DNA of 60,186 nucleotides from JAIRVZ01 sp031553755 (GCA_031553755.1 JAVBKZ010000057.1:1-60186), one strand, 5' to 3'. Shown: positions 51,568 to 60,186, numbered from the stretch's first letter. A program made the numbers and translations. Notes: a model not told the origin generated them from the letters alone.

Positions 51568-53667
51568 CTAAATCGAGCTTTCCCCTACCGGCCTCTCCGA
51601 CCTGTATTTCTTCACATCATCCAAAACAACAGGCAACGGTAACTCATAACAAATCTGACAACCAATCATCCGCGTCATGATAATATCATCATGCTTTCCC
51701 TCTTTAGCCCCAAACGAACCATTCTTCTTCTGTTCGTAAACTCTCGCTTCGTTCAAAGCCTCATTTTCACGCTCTACATAACCCTTTTCCCGCAACACAG
51801 CCACAAAACCCCCAATAATCATAGGTTTGGTATTCCGGTTCGTATTAAATCCGTATTTAGCCGGAAAACCCTCTTTTATTTTGTCGGCAGGAGTACGGCT
51901 GTATAAGTTCCGGTAATGCTCCGCGATAGTATCAAAAATAAACTCCGAATCATCCTCTTTAAACTCCGAATCATAAGTATTGCTCTCAACCACCAACAAC
52001 GCGTCATTATAAAACTTGGCTATTTGCGCCGCTACCCATATCGCTACATCCTTGTCAATCCTGCCACGCCATTGCGCTACAATCTCAGGCTTACCGCCAA
52101 ACATCATCCAGTAGCGGTCAAAAACCACAATCACACCCCAGTCGGCTTTTTCTGAAATACCCTTTTGAGGGTCAAATACCACTATATAACGGTCTGAAAC
52201 CCGCATATCCGTAACCGGAAACTCCCAAACCTTCAACCGGTCACGCTCTTTCCTTGCCTTTAGATTCGGATCAGACGATTGTATACCCTCCAACGCCTCC
52301 TTATCTTCCACAAACCGGATGTTTTGCAATATCTCTTTCCGGCGTTTAGGTTCAAGTTTAGAAGCCGATGGCGGACAGTCCGATGCCAGTGTCCCGATAG
52401 CTTCCGGCAACCGGCAATCAACACGCATCGCCTCCACATCTTCCGAACGGAAAGCGGGCAATCCCGAATCCTGAAACGCCTCAATATCATCCGATGGATA
52501 TTCCTGTTTCATCTTCGCCTCACTCGACATTTCCGCGCGTTTTGCACGTCTCCAGTTCAGGTTTTCAAGTGTACATTCTTTCTTGTTATTAAAAAGGTTC
52601 AGTTCGTACTCATTCAACGAAGCTATGAAATCCTCAACCGTTCCCTCTTTCTTTTTCCCATTATGCAAAAAATAACAACCGTCAATTTCCCGGCTATAAA
52701 TATCAATCAAAAACCATTCAACAAATACCGCGTCATACGCCGATTCTCCACTTTTAGCCTTCTCCCATTGCTCATGGAAATAATCGCCCACACCGTTCGC
52801 CGTACTCTCCCGAACAACCATCGTCATTGGTTCTGCCGGAATAGAGCCCACGATTGAAGTTTCCAACAATTCAGGGTTATTATTTTCGCTATTCGGGTAA
52901 TAGGCCATTTCCGAAAAGTGAACCATCTTAGCGTCCTGAGAACGAACCGAGTCCGGCTCAATGGCCGTTCCCACCGTAATCAAACAACCCCGCTCCGGAA
53001 CTTCTTTGATATTTTGCGTACCCTGATAGTTCTTGATTGAATGTTTAATGCCTCCCACCGGAATCATTTTCTTAATGGCCCTGTCAAACATCGCCCGGAT
53101 AGTAATCGCTCCATCCTTTACATGAGCGCATATAACGCTGTTCCAATTTTTTTTATGCACCATTTGAATCCAGTACATATAAATCTGAATCAACGTACTT
53201 CCTCCCCATTGGCGCGCTTTAAGCAGAATCAACCGGATAGGAACACCCGCCAACCGCATCCGTTCCAACCGGTCTAACAACCTACGCTGCCCTCTGTTCA
53301 ATCTGAAAGGAATGTCCTTAGCCGAAATTTTATCCCTGATAGTAGCGCAAGTAATGGCGAAATATTCAAAATCAAACCTGTATCGAAGCTCACAAAAGCC
53401 TATCCAAAATTCATAATACGACTCTTCAGTCAATTCTTCTCCGTTCGCTTTAAATATCTTTTCAATTGAACCATACTTGCTTAGCAACCGGCAAACCTCT
53501 GTTTGCATCATCGCTTCCGGCAGGTATAAAATCGAACAGGGCGCGTCTTTTATTTCTAAACGCGCCCTTTCTCCCCGGCATCCTTCGCCCGTAACCGGGT
53601 CATAAGTCTTATTTATCTCCTTTCGTCTGCGGGAGTTTTCCGCTATTATTTGTCTTACATCAATCAA
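51568..53667 (-). CDS. Phage terminase large subunit
   Basis: A 699-residue DNA-packaging motor protein. Walker A-like LLKARQWGGST ends near residue 158, and MVHFSE at about 248-253 is Walker B with its catalytic Glu. The C-terminal nuclease domain has three acidic spots: VVFDPQKG (D499), LVVESNTYDSE (E561) and KHDDIIMT (D660/661). Both activities therefore appear intact. It is unusually placed as the last gene of the leftward block after the lysis genes. It overlaps the preceding gene by 4 bases. Confidence 0.9.
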   Translation of the reverse strand: MIDVRQIIAENSRRRKEINKTYDPVTGEGCRGERARLEIKDAPCSILYLPEAMMQTEVCRLLSKYGSIEKIFKANGEELTEESYYEFWIGFCELRYRFDFEYFAITCATIRDKISAKDIPFRLNRGQRRLLDRLERMRLAGVPIRLILLKARQWGGSTLIQIYMYWIQMVHKKNWNSVICAHVKDGAITIRAMFDRAIKKMIPVGGIKHSIKNYQGTQNIKEVPERGCLITVGTAIEPDSVRSQDAKMVHFSEMAYYPNSENNNPELLETSIVGSIPAEPMTMVVRESTANGVGDYFHEQWEKAKSGESAYDAVFVEWFLIDIYSREIDGCYFLHNGKKKEGTVEDFIASLNEYELNLFNNKKECTLENLNWRRAKRAEMSSEAKMKQEYPSDDIEAFQDSGLPAFRSEDVEAMRVDCRLPEAIGTLASDCPPSASKLEPKRRKEILQNIRFVEDKEALEGIQSSDPNLKARKERDRLKVWEFPVTDMRVSDRYIVVFDPQKGISEKADWGVIVVFDRYWMMFGGKPEIVAQWRGRIDKDVAIWVAAQIAKFYNDALLVVESNTYDSEFKEDDSEFIFDTIAEHYRNLYSRTPADKIKEGFPAKYGFNTNRNTKPMIIGGFVAVLREKGYVERENEALNEARVYEQKKNGSFGAKEGKHDDIIMTRMIGCQICYELPLPVVLDDVKKYRSERPVGESSI

Positions 53668-54227
53668 AATTTGTATTTTAATCCTAATAGATGTCCGTTG
53701 TTAGTAATGCCTTTCTGATATTGATATTCAATGCCTAAATTTTGGTAAAACACACCACCTCCGATGCCTATAAAATCTAAAGTAGAATAAGAAACAGAAA
53801 CAAATGGCTGCCACAATTTTTCTTTTTGTTGTATTATCTCCTTGCGTATCGGCGTAAATTGATAATCAAGACCTGTTAATTGATTATACTGAACTGTTGG
53901 AAATAATTGCAGTTTCCCATTTTCATCATCAAATGGAGTTAATTCGTATGACCGTTTCAAAATATAATCCGCTATAATGGCCGCAGTATCAACTTTGAGA
54001 ACAATATACCGTATACTGTCTTTATAAATTATTTCCGGCTTTAAAGGTAAATTAGGATTGGTTTGTTTTTCTTCCTTAATGGGGATCAACCGACTGTCAT
54101 TAACGCTTCCGGAAATTGCTTTCCCTTGAATATATTTTATCTTAGCCTCCGTTGAAACAGTTTGCCTTCCAATAAAAAAACCAAGAACAAGACAAATAAT
54201 GCTTATTATTATGTATTTCTTTTTCAT
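53664..54227 (-). CDS. Membrane-anchored phage protein, possibly DUF6808-like
   Basis: A 187-residue protein with one N-terminal transmembrane helix (IIISIICLVLGFFIGRQTV) and a long extracytoplasmic part rich in beta strands, ending NNGHLLGLKYKF. The C-terminal 60 residues alternate polar and hydrophobic positions and end in Phe like an outer-membrane strand. The place between lysis genes and terminase would fit a spanin-type or superinfection-type protein, but this is only an idea. Confidence 0.45.
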   Translation of the reverse strand: MKKKYIIISIICLVLGFFIGRQTVSTEAKIKYIQGKAISGSVNDSRLIPIKEEKQTNPNLPLKPEIIYKDSIRYIVLKVDTAAIIADYILKRSYELTPFDDENGKLQLFPTVQYNQLTGLDYQFTPIRKEIIQQKEKLWQPFVSVSYSTLDFIGIGGGVFYQNLGIEYQYQKGITNNGHLLGLKYKF

Positions 54228-54295
54228 AATCGCACCCCTTTTAAGTACTCCTCATGTAAAGTTTTTTACTTTTTTATTAAATGTGATACCTCTTG

Positions 54296-54323
54296 TTTAA
54301 AGAAAAAGCCCATTTTCTTTAAA
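54296..54323. repeat. Perfect 11-bp hairpin at the end of the small lysis-region gene
   Basis: TTTAAAGAAAA (54296-54306), loop AGCCCA, TTTTCTTTAAA (54313-54323). It contains the stop codon of the 43-residue ORF; no T-run follows on the minus strand. Confidence 0.6.
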
Positions 54324-54450
54324 TGAGATAATTTCCGTTAAACGTATCTTTAAGAAGCAATTCCGGATTATTCTCATAAAAACGCTCCATCCGAATGAAA
54401 AATGCTTTTACATTTCTCCAAAATGAATGTTTCTTTGATTTCAATTTCAT
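54319..54450 (-). CDS. Small basic protein, 43 residues, coupled to the endolysin gene
   Basis: Begins MKLKSKKHSFWRNVKAFFIR and ends FNGNYLI, with TAA at 54319-54321. Its ATG overlaps the endolysin stop in the ATGA arrangement used by the other lysis genes here, which argues that it is real. The N-terminal half is basic and partly amphipathic. Role unknown; possibly a lysis accessory peptide. Confidence 0.5.
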   Translation of the reverse strand: MKLKSKKHSFWRNVKAFFIRMERFYENNPELLLKDTFNGNYLI

Positions 54451-54941
54451 AGATTCTTTTCTATCATTTTAATTATTGACTTCAACGTATTGGCATAATT
54501 TGGGTCGGTTGCATAACCTGCCTTTGCGATTTCTTCAGCAAACCGGTTGGGATCGTGTTTGACTTCCAACGCTTTTGCATAACGGTTATATGTAAAGAAA
54601 AAACAGGCGTGGTCGGTAAAACTTCCCTCCGGTGTGTCGTATTTGCGGAACCAGTCTTTTACGACATAGTTGTATTTTCCATCAGGGCGTTTAGTTACGG
54701 AAATGATTTCCGGGAATGTTACATTCGGATTTTTCAGCACTTCGGTTGTCCGTAATAATTGTTCATTGCCGTTAATTCCGTCAGTGTCTTTTATGCCAAA
54801 GAACATATTTCCCGGAGTGCTTTTACCCCAACCTGTTTCAAGGGCTGCTTGAGCTAATATAAAAATGGCAGATATTCCTGTTTTTTGTTCCGTCTGCTTG
54901 GCAAACGGATAATACTTTGTTGTAAATTCTTTTGGTTTCAT
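54447..54941 (-). CDS. Phage endolysin, glucosaminidase family (GH73/FlgJ-like)
   Basis: A 164-residue cell-wall hydrolase without a signal peptide. The catalytic Glu lies in FILAQAALETGWGKST, and NMFFGIKDTDG and FRKYDTPEGSFTDHACFFF are typical of the FlgJ-like lysozyme fold. A C-terminal motif AGYATDPNYANTLKSII is also conserved. It would need the adjacent holin to reach the wall. The start overlaps the holin stop by 4 bases. Confidence 0.88.
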   Translation of the reverse strand: MKPKEFTTKYYPFAKQTEQKTGISAIFILAQAALETGWGKSTPGNMFFGIKDTDGINGNEQLLRTTEVLKNPNVTFPEIISVTKRPDGKYNYVVKDWFRKYDTPEGSFTDHACFFFTYNRYAKALEVKHDPNRFAEEIAKAGYATDPNYANTLKSIIKMIEKNL

Positions 54942-55390
54942 TTTTTTTCTCCTTTCTCTTTTTCTAAAAAACTACCAAGTGCAGGAATACGTTTCACAAA
55001 TTCAAGCCCTAAGACATAATCCAAAAACTTGAATACCCTGTTTGATGGAAATATCTGTGTAAGATTATGCAGGGAGTTCGATACGTAGAAATAGATAAAT
55101 ACATAAGTCAGCATTTTAACGACATATAGCGATTCTTTTTTGTCCCCCATTTTTTCACCGATGACATAAACGGAAGAAACGATTGAAAGATAAATGGCTA
55201 TTGTGATAAAACTGAACATGAATTTCTTCGGAGAAAAACGCAATTTATTGACGAATAAATCCGTAGAAATTCCGAAGATTATATCTGCTACAAATACGAT
55301 AGTTAAAACTACCATCGCGTTATGTACCGGTTGCAAGTAAGCGACCAAACCGCCAATCAGCGTGGCTAAAATTATTTTTATTGCGTCCAT
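54938..55390 (-). CDS. Phage holin family protein
   Basis: A 150-residue membrane protein with four hydrophobic segments (ILATLIGGLVAYL, VLTIVFVADIIFGI, SFITIAIYLSIVSSVYVIG, KMLTYVFIYFYVSN) and a charged C-terminus. This resembles the phage holin_4 (toxin secretion/lysis) family. Its coupling to the endolysin gene by a 4-base overlap supports a lysis role. Confidence 0.75.
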   Translation of the reverse strand: MDAIKIILATLIGGLVAYLQPVHNAMVVLTIVFVADIIFGISTDLFVNKLRFSPKKFMFSFITIAIYLSIVSSVYVIGEKMGDKKESLYVVKMLTYVFIYFYVSNSLHNLTQIFPSNRVFKFLDYVLGLEFVKRIPALGSFLEKEKGEKK

Positions 55391-55434
55391 GTTAACTATT
55401 AATTACCTAAAAAAAGGTTCTATAATAAAAAAAA

Positions 55435-56772
55435 CTATTCTATGGTAAGAATTATATTTCTCAAAAAGTGCATTAATCCGCTACTTAACTTATTTCCACC
55501 AAAACATAACCTGACCGTAATCTTATACGCGGCTATTTCTGTAAAGATGGGGTCTACAATTTTGCTCTTAGGCTGAAAACCGGATTCAGCTAACAACGGG
55601 GACAGTCCCAATGAAATATCTGAGGTTAACCTATTAAAACTTACACCGTTATCAGTAGAGTACCATAATGCAGATAAATATTGAACCTGATCTATGCCAG
55701 TATCTTTATAAGCATTCCATTCATATTGAAATCTTTTTAATTTCACAACATCTTCCGGAGAGTTTGCTTGAATGGTAAATTCATAAAAATGCCTGTAATA
55801 TATGGTTGTTCCTGTAGGATATATCCAACTTGCATCTCCTTGGTTAGTAAAGAACCATCCATTTTCTTGAATCGCGTTTCCTTCAGAATCAGGGACGATT
55901 ATTGCTCCTACCTTATTTCTAATCTTTACACCATCCTCATTATTTGTACCGATTACTCCTCCCGGTATAATTTGAGATATTTGTTGAGCGGTAATATCAC
56001 CATTTATTATTTGAGCTAATGTCTCGCCAGTATTGGCATAAGTTGTAGAATTATTTGATGGCCTGATAATTTGTCCGAAGCCGACTTTAGAATCTTCTTT
56101 AGTGGGTTTTAAAAATACATTAGCCCTATTAGTCCCGGGTACAAAATGTATATCAAAAATAGATATTGGGTTAATATATAAATCCTGAACAACTATTGGT
56201 TTTTGAGTATATATATTATACAATTGCCACTTGAAATTTTTCTTATCCTTTAATTCTGCAATATTAGCATTGGGTTTAACTATTGCCCCAAAATTAACTT
56301 CCGTAAATACTCCAGATAAAGACATGCTTATTTCACTTGAACCCAAGATAAAAGTTTTTTTATCAGTATCCAAAGTAACAGTCATCCGACTTTTATAGGT
56401 AGTTTGAGTTAGCTTAGAAATGTTAGCATCAGCCGATACTTTGTATATCTCAAACGCCTCTTTTGTTACAAAATCATCCGGCGTTGGTGAGGAAGACGGC
56501 CCTCCCTGCTTAAAACCCAAGCCAACAAAACCATTCAATAATTTAGATGCTTCTTCGGGAGATTGAGGAACCAACTCCCCATCAATATAAGTGTTTTTTA
56601 AATCACCAGAAACAAAAGCCGCGTTATTGGCTTTGTTTAGTAACGAAACTCGAGTATTAGATACAAAAGCATAATATACCGCCCCTGTATTACCCGACAA
56701 AATAACATGCCCCTCGTCGTTTGTCTTTTCGACAAATATAACATTGTCGTTCACCTTGTTAATTTTCAACAT
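55435..56772 (-). CDS. Phage structural protein of unknown class
   Basis: A 445-residue protein, no signal peptide. The first 60 residues (EKTNDEGHVILSGNTGAVYY) are predicted strands; a proline/serine hinge (GGPSSSPTPDDF) near residue 90 leads to a short coiled stretch and then a mainly beta domain ending SSGLMHFLRNIILTIE. The design suggests a tail or baseplate part. It lies between the 114-residue protein and the holin and shares the strand of the tail genes. Confidence 0.45.
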   Translation of the reverse strand: MLKINKVNDNVIFVEKTNDEGHVILSGNTGAVYYAFVSNTRVSLLNKANNAAFVSGDLKNTYIDGELVPQSPEEASKLLNGFVGLGFKQGGPSSSPTPDDFVTKEAFEIYKVSADANISKLTQTTYKSRMTVTLDTDKKTFILGSSEISMSLSGVFTEVNFGAIVKPNANIAELKDKKNFKWQLYNIYTQKPIVVQDLYINPISIFDIHFVPGTNRANVFLKPTKEDSKVGFGQIIRPSNNSTTYANTGETLAQIINGDITAQQISQIIPGGVIGTNNEDGVKIRNKVGAIIVPDSEGNAIQENGWFFTNQGDASWIYPTGTTIYYRHFYEFTIQANSPEDVVKLKRFQYEWNAYKDTGIDQVQYLSALWYSTDNGVSFNRLTSDISLGLSPLLAESGFQPKSKIVDPIFTEIAAYKITVRLCFGGNKLSSGLMHFLRNIILTIE

Positions 56773-56793
56773 AATATTTTATTTATTATCGTG

Positions 56794-56819
56794 ATATAAT
56801 GCCAACCCAATGGCATTAT
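56794..56819. repeat. Perfect 10-bp hairpin between two phage structural genes
   Basis: TATAATGCCA (56794-56803), loop ACCCAA, TGGCATTATA (56810-56819). No T-run on the minus strand follows, so an RNA stability or processing element is more likely than a terminator. Confidence 0.6.
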
Positions 56820-56828
56820 ACCTTACCT

Positions 56829-57173
56829 TTAAGCCGGTGTGTTTGCTTTTTCGTAATCAACAATGTCGAAACCTTCATTCAATGCATTTGCCATGTCCGC
56901 AAATGCCAGCATAGTTTCCGTTTCTGTCCGTTTGAAAATTTCGAAAACAACTTTCATTTCTTCTCCTGTCACTTCGATCTGATTTCCTGTTTTTACTTTT
57001 CCGATTAAACCTCTAACTTTTTCGGCTTCACTAAAAGACCTTACCCTTTTTAGAGATTGGGAAACAAAGTTTGAAAGCGGCGTTTCAACAACTACTTCTG
57101 TTTGTTCCCCTGTTTTGTAATCCCTGCGAAACCCTGTCGCGATTACTTTTTTTGTTAAATCTAACTTGTACAT
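56829..57173 (-). CDS. Small phage protein of unknown function
   Basis: A 114-residue protein beginning MYKLDLTKKVIATGFRRDYK, alternating charged residues with a conserved-looking EVTGEEMKVVFEIFKRTET helix. No membrane segment or known motif. Its position among tail genes suggests a minor structural or assembly role. Confidence 0.5.
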   Translation of the reverse strand: MYKLDLTKKVIATGFRRDYKTGEQTEVVVETPLSNFVSQSLKRVRSFSEAEKVRGLIGKVKTGNQIEVTGEEMKVVFEIFKRTETETMLAFADMANALNEGFDIVDYEKANTPA

Positions 57174-57211
57174 GTTTTTTTAAAATTAATTGTTTGTAAA
57201 ATATTTATTGT

Positions 57212-59431
57212 TTATGAATTTAACCATGCTTTGAAATCTGCTTTTGTCATCGTTCGCATAAATCCGGTAACATTATCCATAACTGCTATTCTAGCACTAT
57301 CTCCTGGATTGTTTGTCGAATATTGGTTTATAAAATATATATTACCTGCAAATGTTACTTCTCTTTCAAAATAAGACAAATCACCCTTAACTGCAATTTC
57401 CCTATCTTCCCTATCTAATATATATTCTTCGGCATTACTGTCTCCTACAAGAGCGTCATTTATATAATAAGTTTTAGCCTTACCGTTTGTAATATATTGT
57501 GCATCTTCCGAATTTGATGAATAAGAGTTAATAATAGTACTTCCGTCCGATAATAAATATATACTACCACCTGTATTTATATTTTGTAGCATACTATCTC
57601 TAGCGATACCATTGGCATAAAAATTAGGATTGAATATTAAGTACGATGCTGATACATTATTACCAGATTGTACAGTCTTATATAGATTTATACCATCATC
57701 TCCATTAACTTCAATGACAATGTTTGAAGCATTGCAACCATTCTTAACGAACTCACTAGTGTTTGGTATTTTATCAACAGTGGCTACTTCGTTATCATTG
57801 TAATTCAATTTTCCACCTGTGTATATATCTATGTTGCCATTGTAATTTTCAAGATATAATAATGAAAGATGTGGTGAGTATGCTATAGCTGCCGATTTTT
57901 CATCATCAAAATAACTTTTAAATTCAATACCAATATCATTACTATCCATAGATGGATAACTACCCATTACAAGATACCCCATTGGGTTCATTTTATTCGA
58001 TACTTCGATCATTTTATAATCATCCACCCAAATATCAAATTTAGGAGCGCTCAATACCGTGACATCATCGTATGAAGTAATTAGTTCATTTCCGTTAGCA
58101 CCGTGGTATCTTGTATAATGATGAGTGCTTTCTATCAATGGTCCATGATAAGATGTTAAATATAAACCATCGTATGATGACAATAATACATCAACGCCAC
58201 CTTGAGTTAGTTTGATGCTTTCTTCTGATGAAATTAAAATATCTTTGAAAGCATCAAACTTAATATTACCTGTATTGTCGAGATGTATGCTTGAATTTTC
58301 ATTATTTAAATATAACTGATCATGCCCATTGAGATATATTCCACCAGTTGCCGTATACATATTAATGTCACCCTGGTAAGATGTTAAATATAAACTCAAT
58401 TGGCTTGATAGGTCTATTGGATAATCTGATTTTATTTCTGTTGTGGATGTATCTGGATTCCACAATAAATCTGTTCCATAAGGATAACCATCCCCTATTG
58501 ATAGTTTAGAAAAACCAGGTATTTGTATTTCAGGAGAAAGTAAACTTATAATTCCAGAAGATGCTAATTCTACATAACTTGACGCAATTCTTACCGGAGT
58601 GCCGTTGGTCCCATTTTTTATAAAATAGCTGGAATCTGGAATATCACCCTTAACTGCAATTTCCCTATCTGGATCTACTGGAAAAGTACCATTATAATCT
58701 TTTACGTAATACGCACTTGCAGTATCAGTACCAAGAATCAACCCATCATAATAAGTTAAATAAACACCATTATTATAACCACTGCTATCACACAGTCTCT
58801 CGAATCTCATGGTGTCATATACATCTACCGGAGTAGTAATTGAGCACACCATACTTCCATCATATGCCTTAATATCTATAGGTTTATCATTCCAATCATT
58901 TAAAACGAAATTATCGGTATCAGGAATATCATTAATTATAGATGTCCATGTAGACCATGAACCAAATAGTCCTTCTTTAAACCTATATTCTATTGTCGGA
59001 GTTGTTAAATAAGAATTGAATCTATATTGATACGTCTTAACAGTACCGACACCTCCACCAGACACTTGAATTAATCTGTACGTATACGATTCGAGAACAT
59101 TTCCATCCTCGTATGTGTAATCACCGTTTCCGATGTCATCGATATCAACTTTACCTAAATGTTCTATTCCTTTTATATTGATTGAATCCCATATCTTCCA
59201 ATTACTATTTGCTATACCACCTTGTAATTTAAAAATTTCGTTACTTCCTGTAACATTTACAAGCATTCCTTCTTTTCTCCTCTCCATGGGTATAGCATCC
59301 CGCTCTTCTATTATAGCTACTGATCTATAACCACCTCTACCCCATTCTTCTGAATGTGCTGGGTATGTTGATGTTGTATCTATAGGACATACATATCCTA
59401 GAACTGATGTCCCGTTTGCTGGTTTTGCCAT
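57212..59431 (-). CDS. Phage tail fibre-like protein with repeated segments
   Basis: A 739-residue beta-rich protein. AIIEERDAIPMERRKEGMLV near residue 39 is typical of phage tail proteins. A repeated unit of the form D(T/S)xxF(V/I)xNxxNxxP(I/V)xI occurs at about 175, 270 and 555, and DREIAVKGD appears twice, at about 260 and 700. Between them are many strands with Tyr and Asp, such as DGLYLTSYHGP and GDINMYTATGG, as in beta-helical fibres. Probably receptor binding. It ends 37 bases before the 114-residue gene. Confidence 0.6.
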   Translation of the reverse strand: MAKPANGTSVLGYVCPIDTTSTYPAHSEEWGRGGYRSVAIIEERDAIPMERRKEGMLVNVTGSNEIFKLQGGIANSNWKIWDSINIKGIEHLGKVDIDDIGNGDYTYEDGNVLESYTYRLIQVSGGGVGTVKTYQYRFNSYLTTPTIEYRFKEGLFGSWSTWTSIINDIPDTDNFVLNDWNDKPIDIKAYDGSMVCSITTPVDVYDTMRFERLCDSSGYNNGVYLTYYDGLILGTDTASAYYVKDYNGTFPVDPDREIAVKGDIPDSSYFIKNGTNGTPVRIASSYVELASSGIISLLSPEIQIPGFSKLSIGDGYPYGTDLLWNPDTSTTEIKSDYPIDLSSQLSLYLTSYQGDINMYTATGGIYLNGHDQLYLNNENSSIHLDNTGNIKFDAFKDILISSEESIKLTQGGVDVLLSSYDGLYLTSYHGPLIESTHHYTRYHGANGNELITSYDDVTVLSAPKFDIWVDDYKMIEVSNKMNPMGYLVMGSYPSMDSNDIGIEFKSYFDDEKSAAIAYSPHLSLLYLENYNGNIDIYTGGKLNYNDNEVATVDKIPNTSEFVKNGCNASNIVIEVNGDDGINLYKTVQSGNNVSASYLIFNPNFYANGIARDSMLQNINTGGSIYLLSDGSTIINSYSSNSEDAQYITNGKAKTYYINDALVGDSNAEEYILDREDREIAVKGDLSYFEREVTFAGNIYFINQYSTNNPGDSARIAVMDNVTGFMRTMTKADFKAWLNS

Positions 59432-59432
59432 T

Positions 59433-60186
59433 TTAATTAGTTATTTTTAATGTTGCGCTATTCATCAATTGATATGACGATCTATATATTGTATAAGTTC
59501 TACCATTATATGTAGTAGTGCCAGAATTAGGTTGTTGTATAGGCCACCCGAAACCAGTAGAAGCGTCAAACATTTGATTTTCTGAAGGAACTCCTAAAGC
59601 AGTATCTATATAAATATACCAGTATTCATTATCGATACCATTATATGTATAATCACCTACGTATGAAGAAGTAGTACGTTCTTGACGATTACTTAGCGCG
59701 TTTATGTTTGTTAAATTACTAACAACACTATTTCCCCAATACACCTTAAATGTAGTAGATGGTTGTGTTACAATATCAACTGTCTGGGCATCTTTTATAG
59801 TGTTTTGAGACCTGAATATATAATATTCTCTACCGGTATTTGGTTCAACTATCGATGCTTGTTCTACAACTGCCCATGTACTTCCATTACTATTATCTAC
59901 AAATTGAGACTGTGTTGGTTTACCAAATATTTTATCTATTGCAAAATATCTGTATGATGAAGCGCCAATATCTAAAAATGGGTAACTGCCTAAATAAGAC
60001 GATCGTTCTACAGCAGGCATCAATACACTTATATCACTAATCTTTGATATTGTAGGGTTAGCGTTATAACCCCAGATTACATACCCTGTAGTTCTTTGAA
60101 CAACTGATATATTTAAAGTAGTACTTGATGTAGATCCGTCTGTATTTTGTACTTCAGCTTTTATGGTTATAGTGCCTACGTTAGCA
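59433..60186 (-). CDS. Phage protein with Ig-like and duplicated domains (5' end outside the window)
   Basis: The frame is open from 59433 to the right edge, about 250 residues, so ATG 60020 is only an internal Met. The upstream part (VGTITIKAEVQNTDGSS, then ISVVQ) looks like the end of an Ig-like domain. Then follow two related repeats of about 90 residues, with PTQSQFVDNSNGSTWAVV aligned to PSENQMFDASTGFGWPI, and REYYIFRSQNTIKDA aligned to RTYTIYRSSYQLMNS. It is likely an adhesive tail or surface protein. It is one base upstream of the fibre gene. Confidence 0.55.
   Translation of the reverse strand, partial: ANVGTITIKAEVQNTDGSTSSTTLNISVVQRTTGYVIWGYNANPTISKISDISVLMPAVERSSYLGSYPFLDIGASSYRYFAIDKIFGKPTQSQFVDNSNGSTWAVVEQASIVEPNTGREYYIFRSQNTIKDAQTVDIVTQPSTTFKVYWGNSVVSNLTNINALSNRQERTTSSYVGDYTYNGIDNEYWYIYIDTALGVPSENQMFDASTGFGWPIQQPNSGTTTYNGRTYTIYRSSYQLMNSATLKITN

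Larger units (their letters stand above)
46480..60186. mobile_element. Integrated phage-like element (left part; right end outside the window)
   Basis: Starts at the 3' end of tRNA-Val with a tyrosine recombinase and holds phage-type genes: a DnaA domain IV-like protein, a stabilization-like protein, large terminase, endolysin, holin and tail-fibre-like proteins. No second copy of the tRNA 3' end was found, so the right attachment site is beyond 60186. Chromosomal genes end with nadD. No capsid or portal gene is seen inside the window, so completeness cannot be judged. Confidence 0.8.

Noticed and set aside
52279..52857. 192-codon open frame on the plus strand
   Set aside because: Antisense to the terminase gene, with Arg/His-rich composition typical of a shadow frame.
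46480..60186. Second copy of the tRNA-Val 3' end as right attachment site
   Set aside because: I scanned for TCGAATCCGC and CTACAGCCCA to the right of the tRNA and saw no match, so the element's right end must be beyond the window.
57212..60186. Diversity-generating retroelement acting on the tail fibre
   Set aside because: No reverse transcriptase and no template/variable repeat pair with adenine-biased differences is visible in the window.

Overview
The window is about 60 kb of AT-rich chromosome from a member of the Bacteroidales; the family cannot be fixed from sequence alone. Reasons: promoters carry the Bacteroidetes -7 box TAnnTTTG instead of a sigma70 -10 box; conserved Bacteroidetes genes are present (DUF6089, DUF6242, DUF4290, an SRPBCC gene between pyrE and argH, tandem ompH genes after bamA); complex I has a fused NuoCD and no NuoEFG; MurA has Asp in place of the catalytic Cys.

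Layout. 1-2 kb: the end of an unidentified gene, then an AAA15 ATPase with a truncated RloB partner, probably remains of an AbiL-type defence pair. 2-5 kb: nspC (polyamine), panB (pantothenate) and a secreted EEP phosphatase/nuclease. 5-13.7 kb, minus strand: ribD, DUF6242 lipoprotein, DUF6089 barrel, uppS, bamA, two ompH/skp genes and murI, an envelope-biogenesis block. 13.8-15.1 kb: prmC-recX. 15.1-19.3 kb: a nitrosative/redox stress block in which an HcpR-like Crp/Fnr regulator and hydroxylamine reductase hcp diverge around one palindromic operator, followed by a CoA-disulfide-reductase/rhodanese fusion. 19.4-22.7 kb: comF, pyrE, SRPBCC, argH. 22.7-28.3 kb, minus strand: bactofilin and three alpha-mannosidase genes (GH125, GH76, GH92) that together could dismantle alpha-mannan or N-glycan mannose. 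28.6-40.3 kb, minus strand: the nuo operon nuoA-B-CD-H-I-J-K-L-M-N, with two foreign-looking genes inside it (a four-helix-bundle IVP gene between nuoH and nuoI, an ORF6N gene between nuoJ and nuoK), many hairpin-forming simple repeats in its spacers, and palindromic repeats read as protein at the end of nuoB. 40.4-46.3 kb: GT2, murA, DUF4290, tsaB, yicC, gmk, nadD.

A tRNA-Val(GAC) gene at 46.4 kb marks the left edge of an integrated phage-like element that runs past the right end of the window. It contains a tyrosine recombinase flanked by perfect 35-bp inverted repeats, a leader that can fold into two hairpins with complementary loops, a stand-alone DnaA domain IV-like protein, a large protein resembling phage stabilization proteins, and (minus strand) tail-fibre-like proteins, holin, endolysin, a small coupled ORF, a membrane-anchored protein and the large terminase.

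The strongest candidates for undescribed biology are the inverted-repeat-flanked integrase (46550-47891) and the predicted kissing-loop RNA (47968-48067) next to it. All functional assignments rest on motif recognition by eye; no database search was run.
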